DNA of 64,000 bases from the NCBI RefSeq assembly GCF_022605165.1, contig NC_063073.1, positions 558,001 to 622,000 of the forward strand. Direction: 5' to 3'. The notes below the pieces were generated by a model that saw only the letters and a list, made by a program, of their open reading frames with translations, was not told the origin of the DNA and did no database searches. How positions within the stretch are numbered: position 1 is the first letter of the stretch; each line of letters starts with the position of its first letter. Origin of the DNA: Purpureocillium takamizusanense (Eukaryota; Ascomycota; Sordariomycetes; Hypocreales; Ophiocordycipitaceae). The position numbers were made by a program, and so were the translations under genes. Shown here in pieces: positions 44,601 to 54,985 of this stretch.

Positions 44601-47432
44601 ATCTTGGGCCATGGCTCGTTTTGAAAGTATTTGCCTTCGACATACTCGTGGTATGCCTCTCGGAAAGCACTATAGGCCTCGCCCATATCCTCTGTGGGGG
44701 GCGAGTCCCAGACGACATCATCGTAGCCTAGGCCCTGGAACTTCACCAAGACCTTGCTCACACTGGTGATGTTTTCCAGCTCGGCTGTCTTGGATTTGGC
44801 TCTAGGGGCGCTCGACCTCATCTTCACGTTGAAGACAATGTCAGCCAAGAGGTACTCCTCGGGAATTGCCTCCTTCTCTGTCAGACTGAGCAGACTGTGC
44901 TGGGCATCCTTTTTGCCAAAGGAAGTTCGCATCCCGGCCGCAGACACGCCGTAGACCCAAGCACCTGACATCCACGTGCAGTGGAAATAGGAGCGGGTTT
45001 CCCATTTGATGAGATACTCCTTGTCGTCGTCGCTCAGGCTGTCGTACGGCAGAGTGAGGCTCTCCTCGGTCACAGGCTGGGTGGACGGTCGCCAAGCAAC
45101 CAGACGATGGATCTTGTGCTTTGTCGTGCTACATTCGTTGCATTGCCAGTCAACCATGTAGTCCTTGAGTCGTTCCGAGCTGACATCCGTTCCTATCGGC
45201 TCACTTCCGGCGCGAGGAAGGTGGTCAAGATGCCAGCCTCGGTGACAGGTGACGCATCGGAATAGGAGCACCTCCTTGTTGTTGATCAACCTTGGCGAGA
45301 CGGTTGTGATGGGATCCGTGCCGCCATTTTCCTCGCGTAATTTTTCTTCCTGGCGGGAAGTCTTCTTCTGGGAGAATGGCGCGCAAGCCTCGCCAGCTTC
45401 TTTGCAGGTTTGGCACATGCTGTGCCTCGGAGATACTTTGTCCTTTTTTCGGTATATATTGATGCAGTACCTGCACTGCAGAACAAAGCTTTCATCTCCA
45501 ATCTTGGTTACGAGGTGATCTCGTTGGCTTCGGACTCCTAGACAGTGCTTGTGATAGGAGAGGCTGCATCCTTGGCAGTGAACGATCTGCCCACGCTGCT
45601 TCGATCCACCGCAGGTGTGGCAAGAAGCCATATGCACCGTGCCAAATGTTGAATCAGCGGGCAGCGGCTGGAACACTTCCCGAACTGATACCACCTTGGG
45701 AGCACCAGGCAACTTGTCCTCTACCACGTAGAACGACTCATCGTCCATTAAGGCATCGTCTCGCATGTCAAACATGTTTCTAGTGGCCCTGGAGGAGCGG
45801 CGAGGCTGCTCGAACTCAATATCGGAGCCATCGGAACCGGTTTTGGCTTTCGCACGCGATCGCGCCAACTGTCTCTGGATTCCAATTCTGTTGGTGCGTT
45901 GAAGGGCAACGCCTCGCCGCGACTTCTTGTACGAAATGTCCGACACGACGGGGCGAAAGTCGCCGTCATCTTGATCCGAAGGTTGCTGAGGGTCATGTGC
46001 CAGCTCATCGTTCTCCAGATCAACGACACTCTTAGTGTTGGCGGTGTAGAGACTGGCTGGTTGGGGTGGACGTTGCCGCAGTTTGCGGGTCTCGCGAGTT
46101 GCTCGATCATTCAGCACGCCGTCGCTGTCATCATCAGACAAGAAGGACTTGGGCGCAGAGGCCTGGCGGGAGCTGGGAGCCCGCAGTCGCAAGCTGCGGC
46201 CAGCTCGCAATCTCCGTTGTCGGGGCACATCTTCATCGTCCATGTCAATATCCATGGCACCGCCCTCGGACTCCAAATCGTCCCCGTCGGAATCCCAATC
46301 ATCCTCAGAACCGTGCTTGCGTTTGCGGCTCGACATGTTTCGGTTGTTGAATAATCGCAGCGCTTCGGAGCCGTTCTCAAGAAGCAGCAGCTCTTCTGAC
46401 GTTATCTAAGGGCTGCGTTAGTCGTGGTGCTGTTGTAGCAGTTGACGAGGGCATGGAGCAATTGCGAAGGATTGGGTTTATTAAGCGGCGCAAGATATGT
46501 GTGAAGGGGGTGGAACGGCGGCGAGGGTAGGCAGATGTGAGGAGCGTGATGGACTGCCATCCGATCCAAAGAGTGCGGAGCACAGTGCCCCAGGTCAGGC
46601 AGAGAGCAGGCGAGAGGTGTGCAGCGTTTGCGGTGGAAGCTACCGCAGAAAGCTGCTTGAGCGAGTGTGCTGGGCATGGCGCAACTCGGCGGCTCGCCTC
46701 GCCGGCGTGGAAACCACAGGCCCCATGCGTTCATAGGCGCGAGTGGCGCATACATTTGCTGGGGCCGTGCATCACAGGAGACAGCATAGACAAAAATGGG
46801 AATCACGTACCAACTCTTGTCTGCCATCAGTCATCTCGACCCGGTATTCGACTTTGCCTCGGCCAGGAATCGCATCCGCAATGTGCTCAACGATATGGCT
46901 GTAAACGTCGTCGTATTCTGCGCGCAACTCGGGCGGCATTTCTGGTATGGCGATCTCGAGACGGGTTCCGGGTGTGTCTTGAGGTGTCGGCTCGGTCGGT
47001 CGGTCAGGCGATATCTCTGAGAGCTGCGGCAGCTCGTCCAGCAGAGGCTGGGCCGGTGGCGAAAGCTGCATCTCTCCATCTTGCGTGGTACCATCTGCAC
47101 CGTGCTCAATCCCAGTCTCGTTCATCGACACAACGGGCACGTCCGGGCTGCTGTGGCGCCAGTTGTCGCCCTCCTGACCGACCTCGCTGGTGACGAAGTC
47201 GAACGAGATCTGGGGTATTGGCGGGGGGTGGTCTGGGCTCGAGATACCGGCAGCATCAGTCGAGGGCTCTGGTTCCCGGATAGCGTCGAGCAGCTTGGTG
47301 ACCGCCTCGTCCAGGGCGTTGTCATCGTCCATCTGCCTCGCGTGTCAGCGGTGATGCGCGCCTGAAGATGTCCCCGCCATGCGCCCACGGCTCCGGCGCG
47401 GCCAAGCTTACCTCGAGAGTCGGGCTCACCAT
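41687..47432 (-). CDS. mit1: Mit1/CHD3-type chromatin-remodelling ATPase
   Basis: Reconstructed as six exons: 47432-47412, 47332-46811, 46405-44375, 44323-42698, 42639-42498 and 42399-41687, giving 1684 residues with an unbroken frame. Domains in order: a chromo-like block at about 140-200 (Glu-Tyr-Arg-Val-Glu-Met-Thr-Asp-Gly-Arg, split by intron 2); a PHD finger at about 443-505 with Cys-x2-Cys ... His-x2-Cys ... Cys-x2-Cys; a second Cys/His cluster at 511-610; two chromo-like segments near 640-660 and 729-750; and a SNF2 helicase from about 807 with Walker A Asp-Glu-Met-Gly-Leu-Gly-Lys-Thr at 836-843 and Asp-Glu-Gly-Gln at about 945. Helicase C ends Ala-His-Arg-Ile-Gly-Gln. The disordered tail contains Asn-Gln-Ser-Ile-Lys-Ala-Arg-Tyr. 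The order fits fission yeast Mit1 of the SHREC silencing complex. The 7-codon first exon and the 98-nt last intron are my inference; the helicase core is certain. Confidence 0.85.
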
Positions 47433-47861
47433 GGCATTCGATGCCCTGGCGGTCGATGGTGGAGGTGGGAACCATGGGGTTGGTCGGTTGGGGTCGACTG
47501 GCGTGAAGAAATGATGCCAGGTCTGGCCATCGTCTGGCAGGTGTCAGTCGCAACAGCCAGCTGGCAGACGCGATTTCGGCAATGCGAGGCACGCGTACGA
47601 AAGTTAGTAGGCTCCAGTGCAGTCCATGGTGGGGCAGAGACCCGCATGCCAGGGATGACCCAATCAATGGGCGATTGGCGCTGTCACCGCCCGCGCCGTC
47701 GGGCGCCTGATCCTTGCAGCTGTGGTGGCAGAAAAAGTTCCTTTGCAGCTGATTCTACCTAATAATAATCGACAGTCCAGCAGACTGCAAGCCATGCTTC
47801 GTACGTAATTTTCTTGGGACACGCATACGACCACTTCATTGCAATTGCCGCATATAATGTC
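47433..47861. other. Divergent promoter region, mit1-like / MRM1
   Basis: A 429-bp spacer between the outward-facing remodeller and MRM1 genes; both promoters must be here. Nothing else seen. Confidence 0.6.
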
Positions 47862-49562
47862 ATGACAATTGCAAATAAACTGAGAGCCGTCGGCATGTGC
47901 CGGCCTCTCACGCGAGAATTATCACTTCGTCCATTCTCGACGACTTCCATCATCACCGCCCGCGCACCCAGGTTATCAGCGATACACAGGGGCTTACGCC
48001 AGTCGGAGAAGGCGACTTTCGGTGAGCGGTGGCCTTCAAGGGATGCGTCATCCAAAAAATCTAGAGACACACGAGGCGGCGCCAGAACTAGCAAGGCGCT
48101 TGAAGGCGCGGCGTCGTGGCGCCAGCAGCAGAAGCTCAGGAAGAAGCTGGACCGCAAGGCAGCCGACGATGAGGATGAAGAGAGTGGGCGGCAAACAAGG
48201 CGGAAGCGATTTCTCGATCCGGAATCCAACTTTGGCAAGAAAAGTTTGGTGTACCAGCTCAAGCACGGAGAACTGAAGGAACGAGCTGCGTCTCTAGATC
48301 TACAGGAGCCTGTCCGTCCTGCGCCTCGGCCTTACAATGACCGCTCGCGCCCTTGGGGGCCTGCATCTCGCAACGAAAAAGAGTCTGCCCGCCCTGCCAG
48401 CCGACCCTACAACGACCGGTCGCGCCCACAAAGAACAGCGCCCACCAAGGATGTCCGCCAGTCTCGCCCCGCAGACGACGATGACTCGCTTGGCAAAGCC
48501 GAATTCAAGGGACGTGGAAGGGGAATGATGCCGATGACGATACACTACACAACCGCGGCGTCCCAGTTTCTCTACGGCCGGTCCGTCGTCAAGGCAGCAC
48601 TAGAGCAGGCGAGGCGCAAGCTCTACAAGCTGTACATCTACGGCGGCGAAAATCGAAAAGACTCAAAAGACAACGACATCATGATGGCCCTGGCCAGGAG
48701 ACACGGGGTGCCCATCAAGATTGTTCCGAACGAGGAGCAACGTCTCATGGACAAGATGAGCATGGGGCGTCCGCACAACGGCTTCGTCTTGGAGACATCG
48801 CCGCTGCCCCAACCACCCGTGCAATCCCTGGGCAAGCTCGAAGAGTCTCCCACGAGGCTCGGGTTCCACGTCCTGCTTGACCATCAAACTAGGGAGGAGG
48901 AGATGGTCAACGGCACCGACACTTTCGTTCCTCGTTCCAATGATGTCACGCCAAAGCCGTTCGTGTTGCTTCTCGACGAGATACTTGACCCTGGCAATCT
49001 CGGGGCGCTCCTCCGCACGGCAAGCTATCTCGGCGTAGATGCTGTGGGCATCACCAGCCGCAACTCGTCTACGCTGACACCCGTCGTGCTCAAGTCAGCG
49101 GCAGGAGCCGCTGAGGAACTCAGCATCTTCACCGTTGACTCGCCGGTCCAGTTCATTGAGGACTCGAAGAAGGCCGGATGGAAAACGTACGCAGCTGTGG
49201 CCCCGCCAGACCGCAAGCTCGTGAAGCGGCATGGCGACAAGTTCATCTCGACCGACGCCATCGAAAAGATGAGCCCGCTGGAGCGCGACCCATGCGTCCT
49301 GATTCTTGGCAACGAAGGCCACGGCTTGTCAAAGCCCATCAAGGTGGCAGCGGACTATGAGGTCTCAGTCCCGCGGTTCGTGCAAGGCAGCAGTGTGGAT
49401 AGCCTGAATGTGAGCGTGGCAGCCGGGCTGCTGTGCCACTCGTTTGTCAAGGGGTCAATGGCTGAGGCGGTTGCACCCGTAGAGACACGGCGACATGGTC
49501 GTGGCGGAGAGGGAGCGAGTGTCGCGGAGCAGGAAACCGACAAGGGCGAGTCGATTTTCTGA
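47862..49562 (+). CDS. MRM1: Mitochondrial rRNA 2'-O-methyltransferase MRM1 (SpoU/TrmH family)
   Basis: Intronless, 566 residues from the ATG at 47862; the frame is open further upstream but only from a TTG codon, and a later ATG at 47895 is also possible. The N-terminus is rich in Arg/Leu/Ser without acids (Arg-Pro-Phe-Ser-Thr-Thr-Ser), as in mitochondrial import signals. Residues about 60-225 are a charged, Arg-rich, low-complexity extension containing two Pro-Tyr-Asn-Asp-Arg-Ser-Arg-Pro repeats. A substrate-binding L30e-like domain covers about 235-313 (starting Gln-Phe-Leu-Tyr-Gly). The SPOUT methyltransferase domain has motif 1 at about 368-390 (Asp-Pro-Gly-Asn-Leu-Gly-Ala-Leu-Leu-Arg), motif 2 at about 478 (Leu-Gly-Asn-Glu-Gly-His-Gly-Leu) and motif 3 at about 510 (Ser-Leu-Asn-Val-Ser-Val-Ala). 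Yeast Mrm1 methylates a guanosine of the mitochondrial large rRNA; this is the expected role. Confidence 0.9.
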   Translation: MTIANKLRAVGMCRPLTRELSLRPFSTTSIITARAPRLSAIHRGLRQSEKATFGERWPSRDASSKKSRDTRGGARTSKALEGAASWRQQQKLRKKLDRKAADDEDEESGRQTRRKRFLDPESNFGKKSLVYQLKHGELKERAASLDLQEPVRPAPRPYNDRSRPWGPASRNEKESARPASRPYNDRSRPQRTAPTKDVRQSRPADDDDSLGKAEFKGRGRGMMPMTIHYTTAASQFLYGRSVVKAALEQARRKLYKLYIYGGENRKDSKDNDIMMALARRHGVPIKIVPNEEQRLMDKMSMGRPHNGFVLETSPLPQPPVQSLGKLEESPTRLGFHVLLDHQTREEEMVNGTDTFVPRSNDVTPKPFVLLLDEILDPGNLGALLRTASYLGVDAVGITSRNSSTLTPVVLKSAAGAAEELSIFTVDSPVQFIEDSKKAGWKTYAAVAPPDRKLVKRHGDKFISTDAIEKMSPLERDPCVLILGNEGHGLSKPIKVAADYEVSVPRFVQGSSVDSLNVSVAAGLLCHSFVKGSMAEAVAPVETRRHGRGGEGASVAEQETDKGESIF

Positions 49563-50291
49563 GCATCTGGTATCTAACCATCTCAACATGTAATATGTAA
49601 CGATATGACTATCTCAACCCACTGCAGCAAGGCATTGGGGGCATCGCTGCGCAAAGAGTGTCTTGTGCTGAGCATCTATTTGCCCTCCCAACTTGAACCT
49701 AATAAGGTCAGTAGCGGTGCTGGAGTGGTGCGGGCCGCTGCCGTGCGCTGTGGGCCCCGTGGAAAGTGCCGGCGCCAGTACTACCTGTATTCGTATACTG
49801 TATGCGGTACGTCATGGACCCTGGGATGAGCCATGTGTCTTTGCGTTCCAGTCCTGTCCCGCACGGCGGGCTACGTACGGTGCGGGTTACAGTACTATTT
49901 CGCTGCGTCAACTTTCGCGATCATTGTACGAATCATGCAACAGTGCAAACGGGTTTTTCTTGGATTGGGAAATTTCATCCAATGCTTAGGGTTGGGTTCG
50001 AATGAGGGACGCTTGGATAGACCTCGTGTTCCCAGCCACCGATTTGTTACACCCGCCTAAAAAACCGCTACTGCAAATTATAAGTCGAACTCGCTTCTTT
50101 GGCGTTGGCAAACGTCGCACAACCAACGACTCCAGCGCCAGACGCATACACAAAGGCAAAGACGCACGACCGCGCCTCTGACGAGAGCGACTTCGGGTTA
50201 CTCACGCATCAATCACGTGCGGTCGCGCTCCCATCAGTCCCGTCAAACGCCAGGATAGGCACGTAGCTACCCTGCAGGCGGGCTCATCGCC
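49563..50291. other. Spacer between MRM1 and GPI-protein gene
   Basis: 729 bp containing the MRM1 terminator and the promoter of the next gene. GTAC/TACGTA-rich patches at 49790-49885. A GGTTCGAA string at 49995 resembles a tRNA T-loop but no cloverleaf can be drawn around it. No gene seen. Confidence 0.55.
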
Positions 50292-51694
50292 ATGGCGCCC
50301 CCTTCGTCGATGCTGCTCCTCCCAGCCTCGATCCTGGCGCTCGTTTCTCAGGCCGCGGCTGCCCAACAAGTTCCCACGGCGGTCAAGAAGCTCTCTCTAG
50401 ACTCTAGCGAGAAGATTTTTCCTGAGCACCTTGCCTTTGCGCCGCTGCTGCTGTCATCCGCTGGCGGGATCCAGGACAGCGATGTCTTTCTCCGGAACCT
50501 CAACCACCACAGCTATGACGACGATGAGGATGCTGCGGTGCAACGTCACAACGGCACGGAGCGGGTCTTTCGCCCAGCGTTCGCGCGCCACCTCGACGAC
50601 GGCGAGGAGCAAGCCCTGCGGCGCGCGGCGGCGGCGCTTGCCCTGCTGCGTAAACGCGCCGCCAGCTGCCCGACTGGCATGACGAGCTGCGCGGACCAGG
50701 GCTCGCCCAACAAGTGCTGCCAGAAGGGCACCTATTGCACCGACGTGCCGGACACGATGGTCGGGCACGTCGCATGCTGTCCGGACGGGTCCAAGTGCGG
50801 AGGCGGCGTCGGCGACTGCCCCGCGGGGGCGACGAGCTGTCCTGCTGACCTCGGCGGTGGCTGCTGCATTCCGGGCTACGTCTGCCAAGGTGTCGGATGT
50901 GAGTGCTACCCAAGTAGTAGTACCAGCTTGTGAAGCGGTGATACGGAGACTACGAAGAGACAATCAATAGCTAACGGCCAACTGCAGGTGTGCCTAGCGC
51001 TTCGGCGACGCAGAGCCCCAGCGCCCCGTTGACGATCACATCCACCCAGACTACCATGGTCGGGGGCAGCCCATCGACTGTCATTGTCACGCTGACAGTG
51101 ACGCGCACTTCGTCCGCCGCACCCACCACGGAGACGCAGACGACGACTGTCACCGCGTCCGGTGGCGGCTCCGCCACGGGCCGGCCCCCATGGCGGCAGA
51201 CGGGCTCGTCCTCCGACTCGGAATCCACCAGCGCGACGACGACCGCGGCGCCGACCTCCCAGGGCGAGCCCACGCAGACAGGGTGCCCCACGGGCTTCTA
51301 CGGATGCATGGCGACGCACGGTGGCGGCTGCTGCCGCACCGACCGTGACTGCCAGACGCACGACTGCCCGGCGGGCTCGTCGACGACGCTCGTGTCGGGC
51401 GGCCTGACGGTGGTGGTGCCCGCGACCGACGTGCCCAAGGCGACGGCGTCGGCGACGTGCGCGGGGGGTTGGTTCCTGTGCGGCAAGGACGCCGGGCCCG
51501 TGGCCGGGTGCTGCCCGAGCGGGTACGACTGCGGCACGGCGAGCTGCTTCACGGCGGGCGCGAGCCAGACGGGGAGCGTGCAGAAGGAGGCGCCGGAAAA
51601 GGGGGCCGCCGCGGCTGCCATGGCGAGCGGCGCTGGGCTGCGGGCCGCGGTTGTGGTGGCCGTGGGTGTGTGGGTGCTGCTGGCGGTGGCATGA
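50292..51694 (+). CDS. GPI-anchored protein with four cysteine-rich modules
   Basis: Two exons, 50292-50898 and 50988-51694, joined in phase 1 through a Cys codon across an 89-nt intron (donor GTGAGT, branch GCTAAC, acceptor TGCAG), give 437 residues. A signal peptide spans about residues 1-24. An N-terminal region of about 100 residues with a dibasic Lys-Arg near 122 precedes the Cys-rich part, so proteolytic maturation is possible. Four modules of the form Cys-Pro-x-Gly-x(2-4)-Ser/Gly-Cys ... Cys-Cys-x(3-5)-Tyr/Asp-x-Cys follow: two in exon 1 and two in exon 2, separated by a Ser/Thr-rich, probably O-glycosylated stretch of about 80 residues. The C-terminal hydrophobic tail after a small-residue region looks like a GPI signal. 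Such proteins are common at hypocrealean cell surfaces; function unknown. Confidence 0.8.
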
Positions 51695-53254
51695 AGGGGG
51701 GGGAGGCATCTTCCCCGGTGCGATGAGTAACGAATCATGACAGACAGCATTTAGAAGAAGGAAGACGGTGAGAGTCACGCCTTGGCGGATGTGCGGCTGC
51801 AGCGATGCGTCGAACAGCCAGGTATCACGGACCTTGCCCCGGTGCAAGCCACAACAACGAAACGAGGTAGTTATCAGTCGAACTTGCAAGTGCAGTAATA
51901 CCACAACGTGGGGAAGGCAACACGAACATCACCGACGATTGCAGTACCGGAAAGTGAGTTCCGTGTGTCGTTGTCGGCGCCTTCGCCGCCGGGTCGTTCA
52001 GGTCGACGAGCTTCGATCCTGCCAAACAAAGTGCCTGCATCGCCATCGCCCACGGCTGCCACACGAACGCACGCGTGGCCAGCGCAACGCCGTTAGTACC
52101 TCGTACAATACAGTTCAGTCCTGTGTGCAAGGTACCTCGTACCTTGTTACTGCGTGCGTGTACGAACATGCCCACCTTCTGACGTCTGCAGAATGCTGGG
52201 CGACGCAATGTTCATGCGGGTCTCACGCTCGCGTGGCCTGACAGCACGAATCATGAACTCCAAGAAGTGCCCCCAGGCCGGCCAATATGTCGTTTCTGTA
52301 CCTTGCATAAACCACGGAGCAGGGCTGGACAGTGCAGCTTACTTATTGCAGTGATTTTACATTATCCCGGTGTTGTGGAAGCCTCGCGAAAAAGAAACCC
52401 ACTACGCGCAAATTCATGCAACCGCGGTGATGCTATAGTGTTTGTTTTCTCGCCTCGGTGGAGATGTATGCTTGGCAGCACGCATCGGTGTTCGCGCATT
52501 GCATCGCGACAAACCTAATTTATGAAGTCTAGGTGCCATGAATCAGCACCACTACACTACGTCTGTGCTCCTGGCTCCTGCTCCATGTCCATGGAACTTG
52601 GAAGCTGGAAGCCTCCAAATCCACCGGCTGGGCGCATAGGCTACGGAGAGAGGCGGGCAGGGGGGGAAGGAGAGAGGGAAACGTGAATACTATCAAGGTA
52701 GTCGCAGCGCAGGGAGCAAGGTTGCAAAGGTAGCGGTACCAGCTGTCATGCATCGACGTGCTGCATGTCAAGGTAAATAAAGCCACAGAATACACGGAAA
52801 TGCGGCATGCCCACGAGCTTGGCCGGACGGAGAAGGCGCCCAGCGACCATCGTGGGAGTCGCGACCCAGGCCCGCCTCATCATCAGGCATTGCGGAACAA
52901 GCTCGAAGGAAGGACTTGGCAAACTCGGTCGGCACCTGCCTGCCTATCGTGCTTGCCGTGCGCTGCACTCGTTCCTGACTGAGGCAGCCTATATTCATAT
53001 CCCTCCCCTCCCGAAACGCCAGACTGGCTGCTCTGCTCTGCTCTGCTCTGCTCTTCTCTGCTTCTTTTACTTACACGCACTCCAAACATCCATTGAGCCC
53101 AGTCAGGACTGCACGTTCCTCCTCTACGGGCCTTCTCTCGTGCCACCACCATCTTGGAACGCCTCGTTTTCTTGGGAACCTCTCTTTGCACTGCATTCAC
53201 ACCCTCGTCTTATCAGCTCCCCGCACCAGTGCCACCACCACCACCAACGACAAC
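51695..53254. other. Spacer between two GPI-protein genes
   Basis: 1.56 kb without a supportable gene. It ends in a C/T-rich leader containing a CTCTG repeat (listed) about 195 bp before the next start codon. Confidence 0.55.
53027..53061. repeat. (CTCTG)n pentanucleotide repeat
   Basis: About six CTCTG units in the C/T-rich promoter or leader of the GPI-anchored protein starting at 53255. Confidence 0.85.
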
Positions 53255-54061
53255 ATGAAGCGCTCCGCTCTTGTCGTGGCCTTCATGGGCCTCGTGCTCC
53301 CCACCGCCACGTCGGCCTCGCGCCATATCGTCCGGCAAGCGGACAGCAAGGGCGGCGACCCTATCGACGACAGCAAGACCAAGGTTTGCTACCCCGTTGT
53401 CACGAGCGGTACTATCCCTCCCTGCATCGAGATTGCCACCATCGAGTCTGCTTGTCAGCCCAATGGGACCGACGCCGCCGACTACCAGGCACACGCGCAG
53501 TGCATGTGCAAGGGCAGCTTCTTTGCCGACTGGAAGGGCTGCCAGAACTGCCTTCGCGTTCACGGCCTCCGTAGCGAGCGCGACAACAATTACTGGAATG
53601 GCGTCATCTCCGTTGCCTCTAACGCTCTCTGCTCTGGCACCCCAACGGCCGTCTTCAGTGACTTGTTCGCGTCGGCGGGATCCAACACGGAGGCGGCACC
53701 ACTGGCCACCTCTGGTGACACCAAGAGTTCGGATCAGTTTCCCGGGAAGACGGAGGTCGGTCTCTACTACACGGCAACGGCCCCGCAGGGTCCAGGCCCA
53801 ATCACTGGTGCTGCCGCCACGGCCACTGAGCAAGCAACGGCCATGGACACCGCAGCCCCGGAGTCAGGCTCGGTTGTCACGTCGGGTGCGTCTGTCACTA
53901 GCAGCGCAGGCGGCAACCGGACAGCATTCACGCAGCCCGGTAGCTCGTCGACTGCGTCTGCACCACTAAGCGCACCGACCGCTGCTGCTCCCCGCGACGG
54001 TTTGGCATCTGGGCTGGCGGCGGCGGCGGCAGCAGCAGCAGTGCTGATGATGGCGTTTTGA
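53255..54061 (+). CDS. Small GPI-anchored cysteine-rich secreted protein
   Basis: A 268-residue intronless protein; the frame is open upstream but the ATG at 53255 (context CAACATGAAG) is followed at once by a signal peptide (residues 1-21). Residues about 48-130 form a compact domain with eight Cys: single Cys at each end, a Cys-Met-Cys pair and a Gly-Cys-Gln-Asn-Cys-Leu-Arg-Val-His-Gly block. Eight Cys recalls CFEM domains, but the spacing differs and I do not assign it there. Residues 140-245 are Ser/Thr/Ala/Pro-rich, and the end is an Ala-rich hydrophobic tail typical of GPI attachment. A surface or wall role is likely. It follows another GPI-type gene in the same direction; the two share no obvious sequence similarity. 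Confidence 0.8.
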   Translation: MKRSALVVAFMGLVLPTATSASRHIVRQADSKGGDPIDDSKTKVCYPVVTSGTIPPCIEIATIESACQPNGTDAADYQAHAQCMCKGSFFADWKGCQNCLRVHGLRSERDNNYWNGVISVASNALCSGTPTAVFSDLFASAGSNTEAAPLATSGDTKSSDQFPGKTEVGLYYTATAPQGPGPITGAAATATEQATAMDTAAPESGSVVTSGASVTSSAGGNRTAFTQPGSSSTASAPLSAPTAAAPRDGLASGLAAAAAAAAVLMMAF

Positions 54062-54388
54062 CTTGTGTGAGAGTGTGAGGAAAAAAGACACAGCTCGAGG
54101 CGAGAGGTCAATGGGCGGATGAGTAATTCTTAATAGACTGCAGGGGTTAGCAGCTATCAACGATTAATAAAGACTTTCAACAGGCACAGCACAGCCAGAA
54201 ACCCATAACAGTGATTCGCAACGTGTTTTTTTCTTCTTTATTTCGATTGTAACCTGAAGGTACTGCTCGGTAGTTGAACAGAATTTTGCCCTGCCAGTTC
54301 TGATCACAGCAGGTGCCTCGCTACGAGGTAACTGCTGCGTGCCCCTTTTGGTTTTTCTTCACACTAATTGACCCTCGAACACACCCGC
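54062..54388. other. Convergent 3' spacer
   Basis: 327 bp between the stops of the GPI-protein gene (+) and the GFA-family gene (-), including an AT-richer segment with TTTTTTCTTCTTTATTT near 54224-54243. No gene seen. Confidence 0.6.
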
Positions 54389-54985
54389 CTACTCGGGCAT
54401 GTGAGTGAAGGGCTTGGCCAGGTGCTCCTGGCAGAAGGGTAGCTTGCTAACGGTCCAGATCTCCGTGTCCTATGTTGTGGTCAGCTCATGATGCTCGTGG
54501 CGTCATCACGGAACTGAGGGAGGGGGCGAGTCTTACGGGCTTCAGGTTCTTCTTAATATCGGTGTCAAACGTGCCAGCCTTGAGGGCGATGATCTCGGGG
54601 GCGGCATCCGGGTCGTGGGCGATGGGGGAGCCGCACTCGGAGCAGAAGATGCGGTGGACGTCGTGGCCCGACGAGCCCTTGCTGGAGTACTTCTTGACGG
54701 GGCCGTTGATGGTGAGCTTGGCCTTGGGTACGACGGCGACGAGGGCTGCGGTTCCTGGGTCAGTGTCTGTCTTTCTTGTGCCTCTGCTGCGGGGAAGGGA
54801 CGGGGGAAGAGAAGGGGGTGGGGGGGGGGGGGAATGATGTAAACGACGTAGAGGGTAGACGCACAGTACGTGGAGCCGGACTGGCGCTGGCAGTCGTCGC
54901 AGTGATCATAGCCCGTGAGGAGGGGGGCATCAACGTCGACCGAGTAGGTGACAGCCTTGCAGAGGCAGTGACCGGTGAGAGGCAT
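54389..54985 (-). CDS. GFA-family (glutathione-dependent formaldehyde-activating enzyme-like) protein
   Basis: Three exons on the - strand: 54985-54865, 54745-54537 and 54469-54389, with introns of 119 and 67 nt in phases 1 and 0, giving 136 residues. The zinc-binding Cys pattern of the GFA/CENP-V fold is complete: Gly-His-Cys-Leu-Cys near residue 6, His-Cys-Asp-Asp-Cys-Gln-Arg-Gln-Ser-Gly-Ser near 28-38, and Phe-Cys-Ser-Glu-Cys-Gly-Ser-Pro-Ile near 73-81. The C-terminus has the family's Ile-Trp block (Asp-Thr-Glu-Ile-Trp-Thr-Val) encoded by the last exon. Length matches short fungal members. True formaldehyde-glutathione chemistry is established for only a few members, so the reaction here is unknown. 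The first intron contains a G-rich homopolymer near 54818-54832. Confidence 0.83.

Noticed and set aside
49990..50003. GGTTCGAA string resembling a tRNA T-loop
   Set aside because: No acceptor, D or anticodon stem can be drawn around it.
53390..53645. CFEM domain call for the small GPI protein
   Set aside because: Eight Cys are present but the spacing does not fit the CFEM pattern.
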